Assembly: GCA_016791285.1 (NCBI GenBank)
Contig: JAEUMX010000089.1
Span: 1-9,210, forward strand
Direction of reading: 5' to 3'
Source: Burkholderiales bacterium
GTDB taxonomy: Bacteria > Pseudomonadota > Gammaproteobacteria > Burkholderiales > JAEUMW01
Length of the DNA stretch: 9,210 nucleotides
This document shows positions 1 through 6,754 of this stretch, in pieces. The notes under the pieces were generated by a model, which was given only the letters and a program-made list of their open reading frames with translations, made no database searches and had not been told where the DNA came from. How positions within the stretch are numbered: the stretch's first letter is position 1; each line of letters begins with the position of its first letter. The position numbers were made by a program, and so were the translations under genes.

Positions 1-216
1 GTCGACGGCGACAGCTTCGCGGCGCGCCGCCTCGCCCAGCCGGTGCGACTGGTCGACGTCGAGGTCGGAGGCACGAAGGTCGCGGCGGGAGGCCTGGTGG
101 TTCTGTCTCCCTCCGCGCTCGCGGCTCCCGTACGCATCGTCCTCGGGGCCGGGAGCGAGCGGGCAGCCGTCGAGGTCGGGGCGATGACCCGGGTGGTCAT
201 GGGCAATGGCGTCTGA
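1..216 (+). CDS. gspH: GspH minor pseudopilin, C-terminal fragment (5' end outside window)
   Basis: The open frame runs in from the window edge and stops at TGA 214-216, giving 71 residues. The pattern is beta-strand-rich with alternating hydrophobic residues. It contains a stretch like the C-terminal globular domain of GspH/FimT pseudopilins: a hydrophobic strand, 'SPSALAAPVRIVLG' (roughly residues 37-50) where the family usually has an F-x-P-x-G-x-S-x-P segment followed by a hydrophobic strand, then a final V-x-V-x-x-x-T-x-x-V strand ending close to the stop. The prepilin leader is not visible, so the family call rests on this weak C-terminal pattern and on position, since gspH precedes gspI in nearly all T2SS operons. 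GspH is thought to link the tip complex (I-J-K) to the GspG shaft of the pseudopilus in the periplasm. The end overlaps the gspI start by 11 bp, which implies translational coupling. The main alternative is another minor pseudopilin. Confidence 0.75.
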   Translation, partial: VDGDSFAARRLAQPVRLVDVEVGGTKVAAGGLVVLSPSALAAPVRIVLGAGSERAAVEVGAMTRVVMGNGV

Positions 217-571
217 GCGCGGCTTCACGCTGGTGGAAGTACTCGTCGCGCTCGCCATCTTCGCGGTCGCGTTGACCGCGGCGCTGCGCGCCTGCTCCAT
301 CGCGACCGACGCCGCGCTCGATTTTCGTGAGCGTTTGCTCGCTGGCTGGGTGGCGGAGAACCGGCTCGCGGAATACCGCCTCGGCCGCGCGCCCGAGTTG
401 GGCGAGCGTTCCGGCACCGCCGTGCAGGCAGGGCTTGTCTTTACGTGGCGAGAGCGGGTTTCGGTGACGCCGATGCCCCTGAATCGTCGCATCGATGTCC
501 AGGTCTTTCTGGCAGGCATTCCCGGTCGCACGTTGGCGCAGGCGGTGGGCTATGCGATCCGCACGCCGTGA
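206..571 (+). CDS. gspI: GspI minor pseudopilin
   Basis: This 121-residue protein is the usual size for GspI. It has a textbook short prepilin leader: residues 1-6 (M-A-S-E-R-G), then mature F7 with T-L-V-E, so Glu11 is the conserved +5 glutamate, followed by a hydrophobic helix to about residue 27. Cleavage and N-methylation by the prepilin peptidase (GspO/PilD) is expected between G6 and F7. The rest is a small globular domain with the family-typical 'A-E-N-R-L-A-E' segment near residues 50-56, where most homologues have W-V-A-x-N-x-x-x-E. In other systems GspI nucleates the periplasmic pseudopilus tip with GspJ and GspK. The ATG start is fixed by the 6-residue leader. It lies inside the end of gspH (11 bp overlap), and the gene in turn overlaps gspJ by 20 bp, so expression is probably coupled. 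No good Shine-Dalgarno site is visible. Confidence 0.95.
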   Translation: MASERGFTLVEVLVALAIFAVALTAALRACSIATDAALDFRERLLAGWVAENRLAEYRLGRAPELGERSGTAVQAGLVFTWRERVSVTPMPLNRRIDVQVFLAGIPGRTLAQAVGYAIRTP

Positions 572-1223
572 CCGCGAAGCCGGTTTCACACTCGTCGAGA
601 TGCTCGTCGCCATCGCCATCTTCGGCGTCCTGGCGGCAGCCGGCTACCGCGTGCTCGATACCGTGCTCGTGACCCGCGAACGGGTGACGCAGGACTACCG
701 GCAGTGGCGCGACGTCGCCCGCGCGGTCGCCTGGATGGAGCGGGATCTCGCGGCGGCGCACGCACGCCCGGTCCGCGGCCCCGCGGACCAGGTGCTGGCG
801 CCGGTGCTCGGCGTCGAAACGGCGCAGCCCGGACAACCGGTGATCACCTTCACACGCAGCGGCAGCATCGACGCCTCGGGTTTCGCGACGCCGCCGCGCC
901 GCATCGGTTATCGGGTCCGGGACGGCGCGCTCGAGCGGCTCGCGTGGCCGGACCTCGATCAGGCCAGGCAGACCCACCCGAGCGTCACGGTGGTGCTGCG
1001 TGGCGTGTCGACGTTGACGCTGCGCTATCGCGATGTGGCCGGAACATGGCGGACACAGTGGCCAGTCTCCGTGCAGAGCGGGCCGGACGGCAAAGCGGCG
1101 CACGTCGTCCGAACCGGCTCGGTCGACGCGACCTTGCCCAACGGGATCGACGTCACGATTCAGCTCGCGGCAGGCGGGCGGATCCAGCGGCTCGTGCCGC
1201 TGCCCGCCGGAGCGCGCTCATGA
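552..1223 (+). CDS. gspJ: GspJ minor pseudopilin
   Basis: I chose the ATG at 552, which gives 223 residues. It yields an 11-residue basic leader ending in E-A-G, then mature F12 with T-L-V-E, placing the conserved +5 glutamate at Glu16, and a hydrophobic helix to about residue 31. The frame stays open upstream to an ATG at 495, but that start would give an unusually long 30-residue leader deep inside gspI. Family-like features follow: 'W-x-x-x-A-R-A-V-A-W-M-E-R-D-L' (52-66), an 'I-T-F-T-R-S-G' strand (98-104) and 'R-I-G-Y-R-V-R-D-G-x-L-E-R-L-A-W-P-D-L-D' (117-136), which matches the GspJ core in which the chain is read as R-V-x-Y-x-L-x-x-x-x-L-x-R. GspJ binds GspI and GspK at the pseudopilus tip in the periplasm. 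It overlaps gspI by 20 bp and shares an ATGA overlap with gspK. A GGTGGG just upstream of 552 could act as a weak ribosome binding site. Confidence 0.95.
   Translation: MRSARRDREAGFTLVEMLVAIAIFGVLAAAGYRVLDTVLVTRERVTQDYRQWRDVARAVAWMERDLAAAHARPVRGPADQVLAPVLGVETAQPGQPVITFTRSGSIDASGFATPPRRIGYRVRDGALERLAWPDLDQARQTHPSVTVVLRGVSTLTLRYRDVAGTWRTQWPVSVQSGPDGKAAHVVRTGSVDATLPNGIDVTIQLAAGGRIQRLVPLPAGARS
1209..1212 (+). promoter_or_regulatory. Ribosome binding site for gspK
   Basis: GGAG lies 7 nt before the ATG at 1220, inside the last codons of gspJ. It supports that start over the much longer upstream extension of the same open frame. Confidence 0.6.
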
Positions 1224-2134
1224 GCCTGCACCGGCGATCGGGGGGCTTCGCCGCGATCTCCGCCATCCTCATCGCCGGCACGGTCGCGAGCATCGGCACC
1301 GTCCTCGCCTGGCAGGGCACGCTCGCCACCCGCCAGGCCGAAAACATCGCGGCTGCGCGCCAGGCCCGTCAGCTCGTGCATGCCGCCGCGATGTCCGCCG
1401 CCGTGCTGATCGCGCAGGACGACCCGCGGGTGGACCACCGGGGCGAGGCCTGGGCACGAAGCCTCCCTGCCATGGCAATCGACGGCGCCACCATCAGCGC
1501 TCTCCTCACCGACGAGCAAGCCAAGTTCAACGTGAACAACCTGGCCGACAGCCACGGCACGAGCGAGGTCGATCTCGCGGCGTTCCGGCGCCTGCTGGCG
1601 CGCGTCGGGCTGCCCGAGTCGCTTGCGGATGCCGTCCTCGACTGGATCGACACCGACGGCGAGGTCACCGATCCCCAAGGCGCCGAGGACGCGTACTACG
1701 CCGGCCGCGAGCCGCCGTACCGTGCCGCCAACCGCGAAATCGGGGAGATCGGAGAACTCCTGCTGGTGAAGGGCTTCACCGCGGATCGCCTGCGCCGTCT
1801 CGAGCCATACCTCACCGCGCTGCCCGGCGCGACCAGGGTGAACGTGAATTCGGCGAGCGCGGAACTGCTCGCGGCGCTCCTGCCGGGGATATCCCTCAGC
1901 ACGGCGCAAGCGATCGTCGCGGCCCGCGACAAGGAACCGTACGGCTCGAAGCTGGAGTTCACACGACGGTTGCCGGTGTCGGCCGTGCAAGCGGCCAGCG
2001 ACCTGCTGGATGTCCGGAGTGATTACTTCGCCGTGCGCGGCACCGTTCGCGCCGGGCGGATCAGCGCCGGCTACCGCGGGCTCGTCGGGCGCGAAGGGCC
2101 CACGGTGCGCTCGATCACCGAGGAGTTCGGTTGA
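1220..2134 (+). CDS. gspK: GspK large minor pseudopilin (tip protein)
   Basis: This 304-residue protein has the size expected of GspK, the largest pseudopilin, which caps the pseudopilus. It has a basic leader (M-S-L-H-R-R-S-G-G), probable cleavage between G9 and F10, then a hydrophobic segment to about residue 30. The mature +5 position is Ser14, not Glu; lack of the +5 glutamate is characteristic of GspK. Family motifs are clear: 'D-E-Q-A-K-F-N-V-N-N-L' (98-108), 'D-W-I-D-T-D' (141-146), 'A-E-D-A-Y-Y-x-x-R-x-P-P-Y-R-A-A-N' (155-171) and 'R-V-N-V-N-S-A-S-A-E-L-L-A-A-L' (206-220), the last opening the helical region typical of T2SK proteins. GspK is thought to limit pseudopilus length and contact substrate or secretin. 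The start is fixed by the ATGA overlap with gspJ, a good GGAG site and the short leader. It ends in TGATG, overlapping gspL by 1 bp. Confidence 0.96.
   Translation: MSLHRRSGGFAAISAILIAGTVASIGTVLAWQGTLATRQAENIAAARQARQLVHAAAMSAAVLIAQDDPRVDHRGEAWARSLPAMAIDGATISALLTDEQAKFNVNNLADSHGTSEVDLAAFRRLLARVGLPESLADAVLDWIDTDGEVTDPQGAEDAYYAGREPPYRAANREIGEIGELLLVKGFTADRLRRLEPYLTALPGATRVNVNSASAELLAALLPGISLSTAQAIVAARDKEPYGSKLEFTRRLPVSAVQAASDLLDVRSDYFAVRGTVRAGRISAGYRGLVGREGPTVRSITEEFG
2120..2125 (+). promoter_or_regulatory. Ribosome binding site for gspL
   Basis: GAGGAG lies 8 nt before the ATG at 2134, within the two Glu codons near the end of gspK. It is the strongest Shine-Dalgarno match in the window. It favours the ATG at 2134 over the adjacent in-frame TTG at 2131. 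Confidence 0.7.
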
Positions 2135-3399
2135 TGTCGTCCTGCCCCCGCGACGGTTCGGTCCTGCAGCTGCACCTCCCTGAAGGCTGGCCCGCGCCCG
2201 ATGCCGACGATCGCGCGTTCCGCTACGCCCGGTACACGGGGAGCGGCCGGGAGACCGGCGTCGCGCGGCTGTCGGAGATACCGCCCGCGCAGACGTCGAT
2301 CGTCGTGGCGCCGGCGAGCGCGGTACATCTGGTGCGCGTCGACCTGCCAGACGTGCGTGGGGGTAGGCTGGCGAAGCTGCTCCCGCTCGCGGTCGAGGAG
2401 GCGCTGGCGACGACCCCGGAGCAGGTCCACGTCGCGTTGGTCGAGCACGTCCGCGGTGGCGCGAGTCTGGTCGCGGTGGTCGACAAGGCCTGGCTTGCCG
2501 CCGCGGTCGAGGCACTCGCGGCCCATGGTTTGTGCCCCGCGCGCTTCATCGTGGAGACCGAACTCGCGGCGCGACTCGCCGCGGAGGAGACCGCCCACGT
2601 CTGGCTCGTCGTGCGCTCGCCCGCTGGTGGCTTCGCGTGCCTCGGGGCGGGCGAGATCATCGCGCTCGACCTGGGCGACGACGCGGGTGCCTTGCCGCTC
2701 GCCCTGCGGCTTGCACGCAACACGCACCGGCGCCAAGGCGAGGCTCCCGACGAAATCCTCGCGCTTAGCGCACCCGACACTCCGGTGCCCGACTTCGAGC
2801 CGTGGCGCCGTGCGCTCGACATCCCGGTACGAAATGGGGGCGAATGGCGACCGGAGCTGATCGACGCCCGCACTGCGCGGTCGACCGATCTTCTGTCCGG
2901 CGCCCCCGCGGGGAATGCGACCGGCATGTCGCGCCCGGTCAGGCTGGCGGCAATCGCCGCGGCAGCAGTCCTCGCGCTGCACACGCTCCTCACCGTCGGC
3001 GACTGGTGGCGGCTCTCCGCCGCGCAGCGCGCGCTCAGAGCGCAGATGGAGACGCAGTTCCGGGAGCTTTTCCCCGATGCCAAGGTGGTCGTCGACGCAC
3101 CGCTGCAGATGCGGCGCGGTCTCGGCCGGCTGCGGCGGGAGGCGGGCGAGCCGGACGCATCGGACTTCGTGCCGCTGCTTGCGGCATTGGGACCCGTGCT
3201 GACGGCGGAAGGGCTGCACACCGAGCGCTTGCGCTACGAACGCGGCACCCTCGAGCTGGAGGTCACGCTGCCGGCGGGGGCAGAGTACGACGCGCTCGCG
3301 AAGCGGCTCGCGGTACCTGGCTGCCGGGTGCGGGTGGAGCGGACCTCGGCCGGGCCTTCCGGTGACGCGGCGATGCTGGTCGTTACGGCTGAGGGCTGA
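2134..3399 (+). CDS. gspL: GspL inner-membrane platform protein
   Basis: This 421-residue bitopic protein recruits the ATPase GspE to the inner membrane. The cytoplasmic part (about 1-265) has the GspL pattern: an early hydrophobic strand, 'A-V-H-L-V-R-V-D-L-P' (63-72), and 'L-L-P-L-A-V-E-E-A-L-A-T-T-P-E-Q-V-H-V-A-L' (82-102), which corresponds to the family's L-P-x-x-L-E-x-x-L-x-x-x-x-E-x-x-H segment. A single transmembrane helix follows at about 269-289, then a periplasmic stretch with a predicted helix and 'R-E-L-F-P-D-A-K-V-V-V-D-A-P-L-Q-M' (310-326), a classic GspL motif. The C-terminal 345-420 fits the ferredoxin-like domain that pairs with GspM. Length and domain order are normal. It starts 1 bp into the gspK stop and ends 2 bp before gspM, so it belongs to the same transcript. 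GspL homologues have an actin-like ATPase fold that has lost most catalytic residues. Confidence 0.93.
   Translation: MSSCPRDGSVLQLHLPEGWPAPDADDRAFRYARYTGSGRETGVARLSEIPPAQTSIVVAPASAVHLVRVDLPDVRGGRLAKLLPLAVEEALATTPEQVHVALVEHVRGGASLVAVVDKAWLAAAVEALAAHGLCPARFIVETELAARLAAEETAHVWLVVRSPAGGFACLGAGEIIALDLGDDAGALPLALRLARNTHRRQGEAPDEILALSAPDTPVPDFEPWRRALDIPVRNGGEWRPELIDARTARSTDLLSGAPAGNATGMSRPVRLAAIAAAAVLALHTLLTVGDWWRLSAAQRALRAQMETQFRELFPDAKVVVDAPLQMRRGLGRLRREAGEPDASDFVPLLAALGPVLTAEGLHTERLRYERGTLELEVTLPAGAEYDALAKRLAVPGCRVRVERTSAGPSGDAAMLVVTAEG
3391..3395 (+). promoter_or_regulatory. Ribosome binding site for gspM
   Basis: GAGGG lies 6 nt before the ATG at 3402, just ahead of the gspL stop codon. It supports this start. 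Confidence 0.6.
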
Positions 3400-3401
3400 C
3401 G

Positions 3402-3902
3402 ATGGACGCGCTGCGCGCCGCCTGGCAGACCCGTACCTCGCGCGAGCGAACCGCACTCGTCTGCGGCGCCGTGACCGTCGCTTCCCTCGTGCTCTACGGC
3501 CTCGTGTGGGAACCCCTGCGCGCCGAGCACACGCGGCTGCGTGCGACCCTGCCGCAGCTGCTCGTCCAGTCGGCGCAGTTCGCGGCCGACGCGCAGGAGG
3601 CACGGCGCCTGCGCGCAGGGCGGCAGTCCGCGGCGGTGAACGAGCCGCCTCGCGTTGCCATCGAGTCCGCCGCGGCGGCGGCCGGCATGCGCCCGCGCAT
3701 CAAGTCCGTCACCGAGGTCGCGGGCGGGCGCTTTCACGTGGCATTGGAACCGGTCTCCTACGCTGCCCTGATCCGCTGGGTCGGCGCGCTCGCCGCGGGC
3801 GCCGGTATCGCCCTCGAATCGGTGCAACTGCGCCCAGGCGCGACACCCGGTACCGTCATGGTGGATGCACTCGTGTTGAAGGGTCGAGGCGTGGAGCCAT
3901 GA
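3402..3902 (+). CDS. gspM: GspM inner-membrane platform protein
   Basis: This 166-residue protein is the usual length for GspM. A short basic cytoplasmic N-terminus (1-16, with 'W-x-x-x-T-S-R-E-R') leads into one transmembrane helix at about 17-36 ending in 'L-V-W-E-P-L', then an Ala/Leu/Gln-rich helical stretch (41-75) likely to form a coiled coil. The periplasmic C-terminal domain (about 83-160) has a beta-alpha-beta ferredoxin-like pattern, including 'F-H-V-A-L-E-P-V-S-Y-A-A-L-I-R-W' (111-126) and 'L-E-S-V-Q-L-R-P' (138-145), where most GspM proteins read V-x-x-x-x-x-x-x-G-x-V. GspM is known to partner GspL and stabilise it in the inner membrane, and its place directly after gspL fits. GspM sequences diverge widely, so the call rests on topology, size, this C-terminal pattern and context. 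The stop overlaps the next gene (ATGATG). Confidence 0.9.
   Translation: MDALRAAWQTRTSRERTALVCGAVTVASLVLYGLVWEPLRAEHTRLRATLPQLLVQSAQFAADAQEARRLRAGRQSAAVNEPPRVAIESAAAAAGMRPRIKSVTEVAGGRFHVALEPVSYAALIRWVGALAAGAGIALESVQLRPGATPGTVMVDALVLKGRGVEP
3886..3896 (+). promoter_or_regulatory. Ribosome binding region for gspC
   Basis: Two candidate sites sit here: GAGG at 3886-3889, 9 nt before the ATG at 3899, and GGAG at 3893-3896, 5 nt before the ATG at 3902. Two consecutive ATG codons are present, so the protein may start with either Met. The two products differ by one residue. Confidence 0.5.
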
Positions 3903-4546
3903 TGGCCTTTGGGCGCGCCCTCACGGACCGTCTCTGGAGCCCACTCCTCCCGAAGATCGTGGCGTGGACGCTCGTCCTCGGCTGCGCTCTCTCCGTTGCG
4001 CTCCATTGGTTGCGAGACGCCGCCGCGACGCATCCGGCTGCGGCCGTGGTCCAGCCGCGCCCCGCGGTCGATCTCGAAGCGGCGATTGCCGCGGCCGCCG
4101 CCGCGCCGGTGTTCGGGAACGAATCCGTTCCGACTCCGGTCGCCGCCCCGCTCGATATCCGGCTGAAGGGCGTCTTCGCCGGCGGCGGCGGTCCGGCGGC
4201 GGCGATCGTGAATACCGGCGGCGAGGAGGACGAGTTCGTGCTGCTGGGACGCGAGCTCCGCCCCGGCGTGACGCTGCAGAGCGTACACCCCACCCACATC
4301 GTCGTCGCTCGCGACGGTGGGTCGCATCGTGTCGAGTTGGATCCGGTCAGGAGCGAAGCGTCACACTCTCCGGATGCGATGCGTGCGACCGAGCAACGGG
4401 CGGTGCGGGTGCGACGCCCGCCGGTAGCCGACACCGCGCCGGAACCCGAGCCGGCGCCCATCGCGCCCACCGAGCCGGAGTCTTCGACACCGCTCGCAGC
4501 CCCCATGCCGCAGTCCGATGCCGGCCCCGATATCCGCGCCGCCTAA
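3899..4546 (+). CDS. gspC: GspC-type (XpsN-like) inner-membrane coupling protein, short, no PDZ domain
   Basis: The 215-residue protein has a short cytoplasmic N-terminus, one transmembrane helix at about 19-37, an Ala-rich linker ('A-A-I-A-A-A-A-A-A-P-V-F-G', 61-73), then a homology-region (HR) domain at about 70-147. The HR domain shows the family pattern: 'L-D-I-R-L-K-G-V-F-A' (85-94), 'A-A-I-V-N' (101-105), 'L-L-G-R-E-L-R-P-G-V-T-L-Q-S-V' (115-129), 'H-I-V-V-A-R-D-G' (133-140) and 'H-R-V-E-L' (143-147). In known systems this domain binds the N0 domain of the secretin GspD and so links the inner-membrane platform to the outer-membrane channel. Unlike enterobacterial GspC, there is no PDZ or coiled-coil domain; instead a disordered Pro/Glu-rich tail fills residues 174-215. 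Position between gspM and gspD matches xpsN in Xanthomonas, so 'GspN' is an equally valid name by position. It overlaps gspM by 4 bp and ends 15 bp before gspD. Confidence 0.88.
   Translation: MMAFGRALTDRLWSPLLPKIVAWTLVLGCALSVALHWLRDAAATHPAAAVVQPRPAVDLEAAIAAAAAAPVFGNESVPTPVAAPLDIRLKGVFAGGGGPAAAIVNTGGEEDEFVLLGRELRPGVTLQSVHPTHIVVARDGGSHRVELDPVRSEASHSPDAMRATEQRAVRVRRPPVADTAPEPEPAPIAPTEPESSTPLAAPMPQSDAGPDIRAA
4415..4546 (+). other. Proline/acidic low-complexity tail of GspC
   Basis: Codons 173-215 encode a tail rich in Pro, Ala, Glu and Ser ('P-E-P-E-P-A-P-I-A-P-T-E-P-E'), with no hydrophobic strand or helix pattern. It takes the place where longer GspC proteins carry a PDZ or coiled-coil domain. 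It is expected to be unstructured and periplasmic. Confidence 0.7.
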
Positions 4547-4561
4547 TCCACGACTCGTCCC

Positions 4562-6748
4562 ATGCGTCCATCGCAACGCTCCAGATTCATCGCCCTCGCG
4601 GTAGCAACCGCACTGTTGGTCGGTGCAGCCGGCGGTCCATATGCCGCCGACGTGACGGCGCGGCCGGTGGCGGCAAGCGACGACCAGGCGGTCACGCTCA
4701 ACTTCGTGAACGCCGATCTTCCCGCCGTGATCAAGGCCGCGGCGGAGATCACCGGGCGCGACGTGCTGATCGATCCGCGCGTCACCGGCGCGGTCACGAT
4801 CATCACCCCGAAGGCGGTGCCGCGCAGCCTGGTGTGGAACATCATGCTGTCGGCAATCCGCGCACAGGGCTTTACGGCGGTGGGCAGCGAATCCGGCGTC
4901 GCCCGCATCGTGCCCGAAGCGGACGCCAAGTTCTTCGGCGGTCCGGTCGGGCGCCAGCGCGGCGCCGGCGACCAGATCGTCACCGAGGTGTTCGTGCTGG
5001 AGAACGAGCGCGCACAACAGCTCGTGCCGGTGCTGCGCCCGCTCATGTCGCCCAACAATGTGGTCAACGCAGCGCCCGCCGCGAACGCGTTGATCGTCAC
5101 GGACTACGCCGAGAACCTGGAACGCATCCGCCGTGTGATCGCCGAGGTCGACCGCCCGGCGGCGGGCGAGATCGTCGCGATTCAGCTGAAGCACGCTGCC
5201 GCGGCCGACTTCATGCAGATCGTGCAGCGCCTGGTACCGGATGCGGCGAGCACGGCAGCGGCCCAGGGGGCTGCTTCGCGGGTGGCGCTGGCGGTCGATC
5301 CGCGTACCAATTCGATCCTCGTCCGGGCCGACAATCCGACGCTTGCCGCGCGCATCCGCTCGCTCGCGGCGACGCTGGATTCACCGTCGAGCCAGCTCGG
5401 CAACATCCACGTGGTCTATCTGCGCAACGCCGACGCGACCCGCCTCGCCGACGCGCTGCGCGCGCTGCTCTCCGGCATGCCGAGCCAGTCCGGGGCGACG
5501 CAGCCGCAAACAGCCGGGCAGTTCGGTCAGGCGCTGGGGGGGCAGGCCGCAGCGCCGGGCCAGCCGGGCACGCAGCCGCAGGCACAGGCCGCCATGAGCG
5601 CGGTGACCACCGGACAGCTCGCGACGCTGCCGCCGATCACGGGCGGCGGCACGCCGGGCGGCGTCACGATCCAGGCCTACCCGGAGCAGAACTCGCTCGT
5701 CATCGTCGCGCCCGACCCGGTCTACAACGCCCTGCGCGCCGTGATCGACAAGCTCGACGCGCGCCGCGCGCAGATCTACGTCGAAGCGCTGATCGTCGAG
5801 GTCGGATCGACGCAGGCGGCGGAGTTCGGCGTCCAGTGGCAGGACCTGAACGGGCTGCAGCGCAACGGGACGAGCTTCATCGGCGCCACCAACTTCACCA
5901 ACGGCCTGAGCCGCGGCATCAACGACGCGAGCCAGTCGCTGCCGGGTCTCGCCCAGGGTCTGAGCCTCGGCGTCGTGAGCGGCCCGATCACCGTCGCCGG
6001 AAGGCAGATCTTCGACTTGCAGCTGCTGGCGCGTGCGCTGGAAGCGGACTCGCAGGCCAATATCCTCTCGACGCCCAACCTCGTGACGCTGGACAACGAG
6101 GAGGCGCGCATCATCGTCGGCCAGAACATCCCGATCACCACCGGCAGCTTCACGCTGACCGGGGCCGGCTCCGGCGTGACGAATCCATTCCAGACCTTTA
6201 CGCGCCAGGACATCGGCGTCGCGCTGCGGGTAAAGCCGCAGGTGGCGGAAGCCGGTGCGGTCAAGCTCGGCATCTACCAGGAGGTATCGAGCATCCGCGA
6301 CGAGAACAACCCGAACGGCATCATCCTCAACAAGCGCGCGCTCGAGTCGCAGGTGGTGGTCGACGACGGCCAGATCATCGTGCTCGGCGGTCTCATCTCC
6401 GACGACGTGAACTCGACCGTGCAGTCGGTGCCCGTGCTGGGCAGCATCCCGGTGCTCGGGTGGCTGTTCCGCTATACCACACGGCAGCGGGACAAGACCA
6501 ATCTCATGGTGTTCCTGCGCCCGGTCGTGATTCGCGATTCCGCCGCGGCGGCGCGCGTCACGGGAGAGCGCTACGACTACATCCGCGACGTTCAGATCGG
6601 CCAAAGGCTGCCGCCCAGCCCCCTGCTGCCCGACATGCCGACGCCGCAGTTGCCGCCCTTCAGCGGCGACGCGGGAACGCAAGGTCAGGCCGCGGCGCCG
6701 CTTCTCGATCTGCGCCAGCGCCCTGTACAGGACCCCGCGAGCAACTGA
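4562..6748 (+). CDS. gspD: GspD outer-membrane secretin
   Basis: This 728-residue protein forms the outer-membrane channel of the T2SS. A Sec signal peptide (1-28; basic start, hydrophobic 9-22, likely cleavage after 'P-Y-A') has no lipobox Cys. The N0 domain spans about 43-117 ('V-T-L-N-F-V-N-A-D-L-P-A-V-I-K', 'V-L-I-D-P-R-V-T-G-A-V-T-I'). N1 is about 138-198 and N2 about 204-275, each with the repeated strand-helix-'N-A-L-I-V' or 'N-S-I-L-V' pattern. N3 is about 281-398 and is interrupted by a Gln/Ala/Gly/Pro insert. The secretin barrel domain is about 403-656, with 'I-Y-V-E-A-L-I-V-E-V' (405-414), 'A-N-I-L-S-T-P-N-L-V-T-L-D-N' (499-512) and the secretin signature 'V-P-x-L-G-S-I-P-V-L-G-W-L-F' (623-636). 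A Pro-rich tail ends the protein. The ATG at 4562 is the first possible in-frame start after the gspC stop, and no Shine-Dalgarno site is seen. Whether a pilotin is needed cannot be told from the window. Confidence 0.98.
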   Translation: MRPSQRSRFIALAVATALLVGAAGGPYAADVTARPVAASDDQAVTLNFVNADLPAVIKAAAEITGRDVLIDPRVTGAVTIITPKAVPRSLVWNIMLSAIRAQGFTAVGSESGVARIVPEADAKFFGGPVGRQRGAGDQIVTEVFVLENERAQQLVPVLRPLMSPNNVVNAAPAANALIVTDYAENLERIRRVIAEVDRPAAGEIVAIQLKHAAAADFMQIVQRLVPDAASTAAAQGAASRVALAVDPRTNSILVRADNPTLAARIRSLAATLDSPSSQLGNIHVVYLRNADATRLADALRALLSGMPSQSGATQPQTAGQFGQALGGQAAAPGQPGTQPQAQAAMSAVTTGQLATLPPITGGGTPGGVTIQAYPEQNSLVIVAPDPVYNALRAVIDKLDARRAQIYVEALIVEVGSTQAAEFGVQWQDLNGLQRNGTSFIGATNFTNGLSRGINDASQSLPGLAQGLSLGVVSGPITVAGRQIFDLQLLARALEADSQANILSTPNLVTLDNEEARIIVGQNIPITTGSFTLTGAGSGVTNPFQTFTRQDIGVALRVKPQVAEAGAVKLGIYQEVSSIRDENNPNGIILNKRALESQVVVDDGQIIVLGGLISDDVNSTVQSVPVLGSIPVLGWLFRYTTRQRDKTNLMVFLRPVVIRDSAAAARVTGERYDYIRDVQIGQRLPPSPLLPDMPTPQLPPFSGDAGTQGQAAAPLLDLRQRPVQDPASN
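5471..5656 (+). other. Low-complexity insert in the N3 domain of GspD
   Basis: About 62 codons (residues 304-365) are dominated by Gln, Ala, Gly, Pro, Ser and Thr, between the 'A-D-A-L-R-A-L-L-S-G' helix and the 'V-T-I-Q-A-Y-P-E-Q-N-S-L-V-I' strand of N3. Many GspD proteins have a variable loop here that projects into the periplasmic vestibule; this one is on the long side. It stays in frame. Confidence 0.75.
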
Positions 6749-6754
6749 CCAGCG

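Noticed and set aside
704..1219. Upstream extension of the gspK frame, starting at 704 inside gspJ
   Set aside because: It would place about 170 Arg/Gly/Ala-rich residues before the prepilin leader. The ATG at 1220 has a good ribosome site, an ATGA overlap and a normal leader.
2131..2133. TTG as an alternative gspL start
   Set aside because: The next codon is ATG at 2134, with GAGGAG at good spacing and a TGATG junction. TTG would add one residue only.
3362..3898. Upstream extension of the gspC frame, starting at 3362 and covering gspM
   Set aside because: The extra residues are low-complexity Arg/Ala text out of frame with gspM. The ATG pair at 3899/3902 gives a normal cytoplasmic end and transmembrane helix.
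4170..4215. GGC/GGCGGC-rich run in gspC that looks like a simple repeat
   Set aside because: It encodes a Gly/Ala loop inside the HR domain and is no longer than expected from the local composition. There is no sign of a functional repeat.
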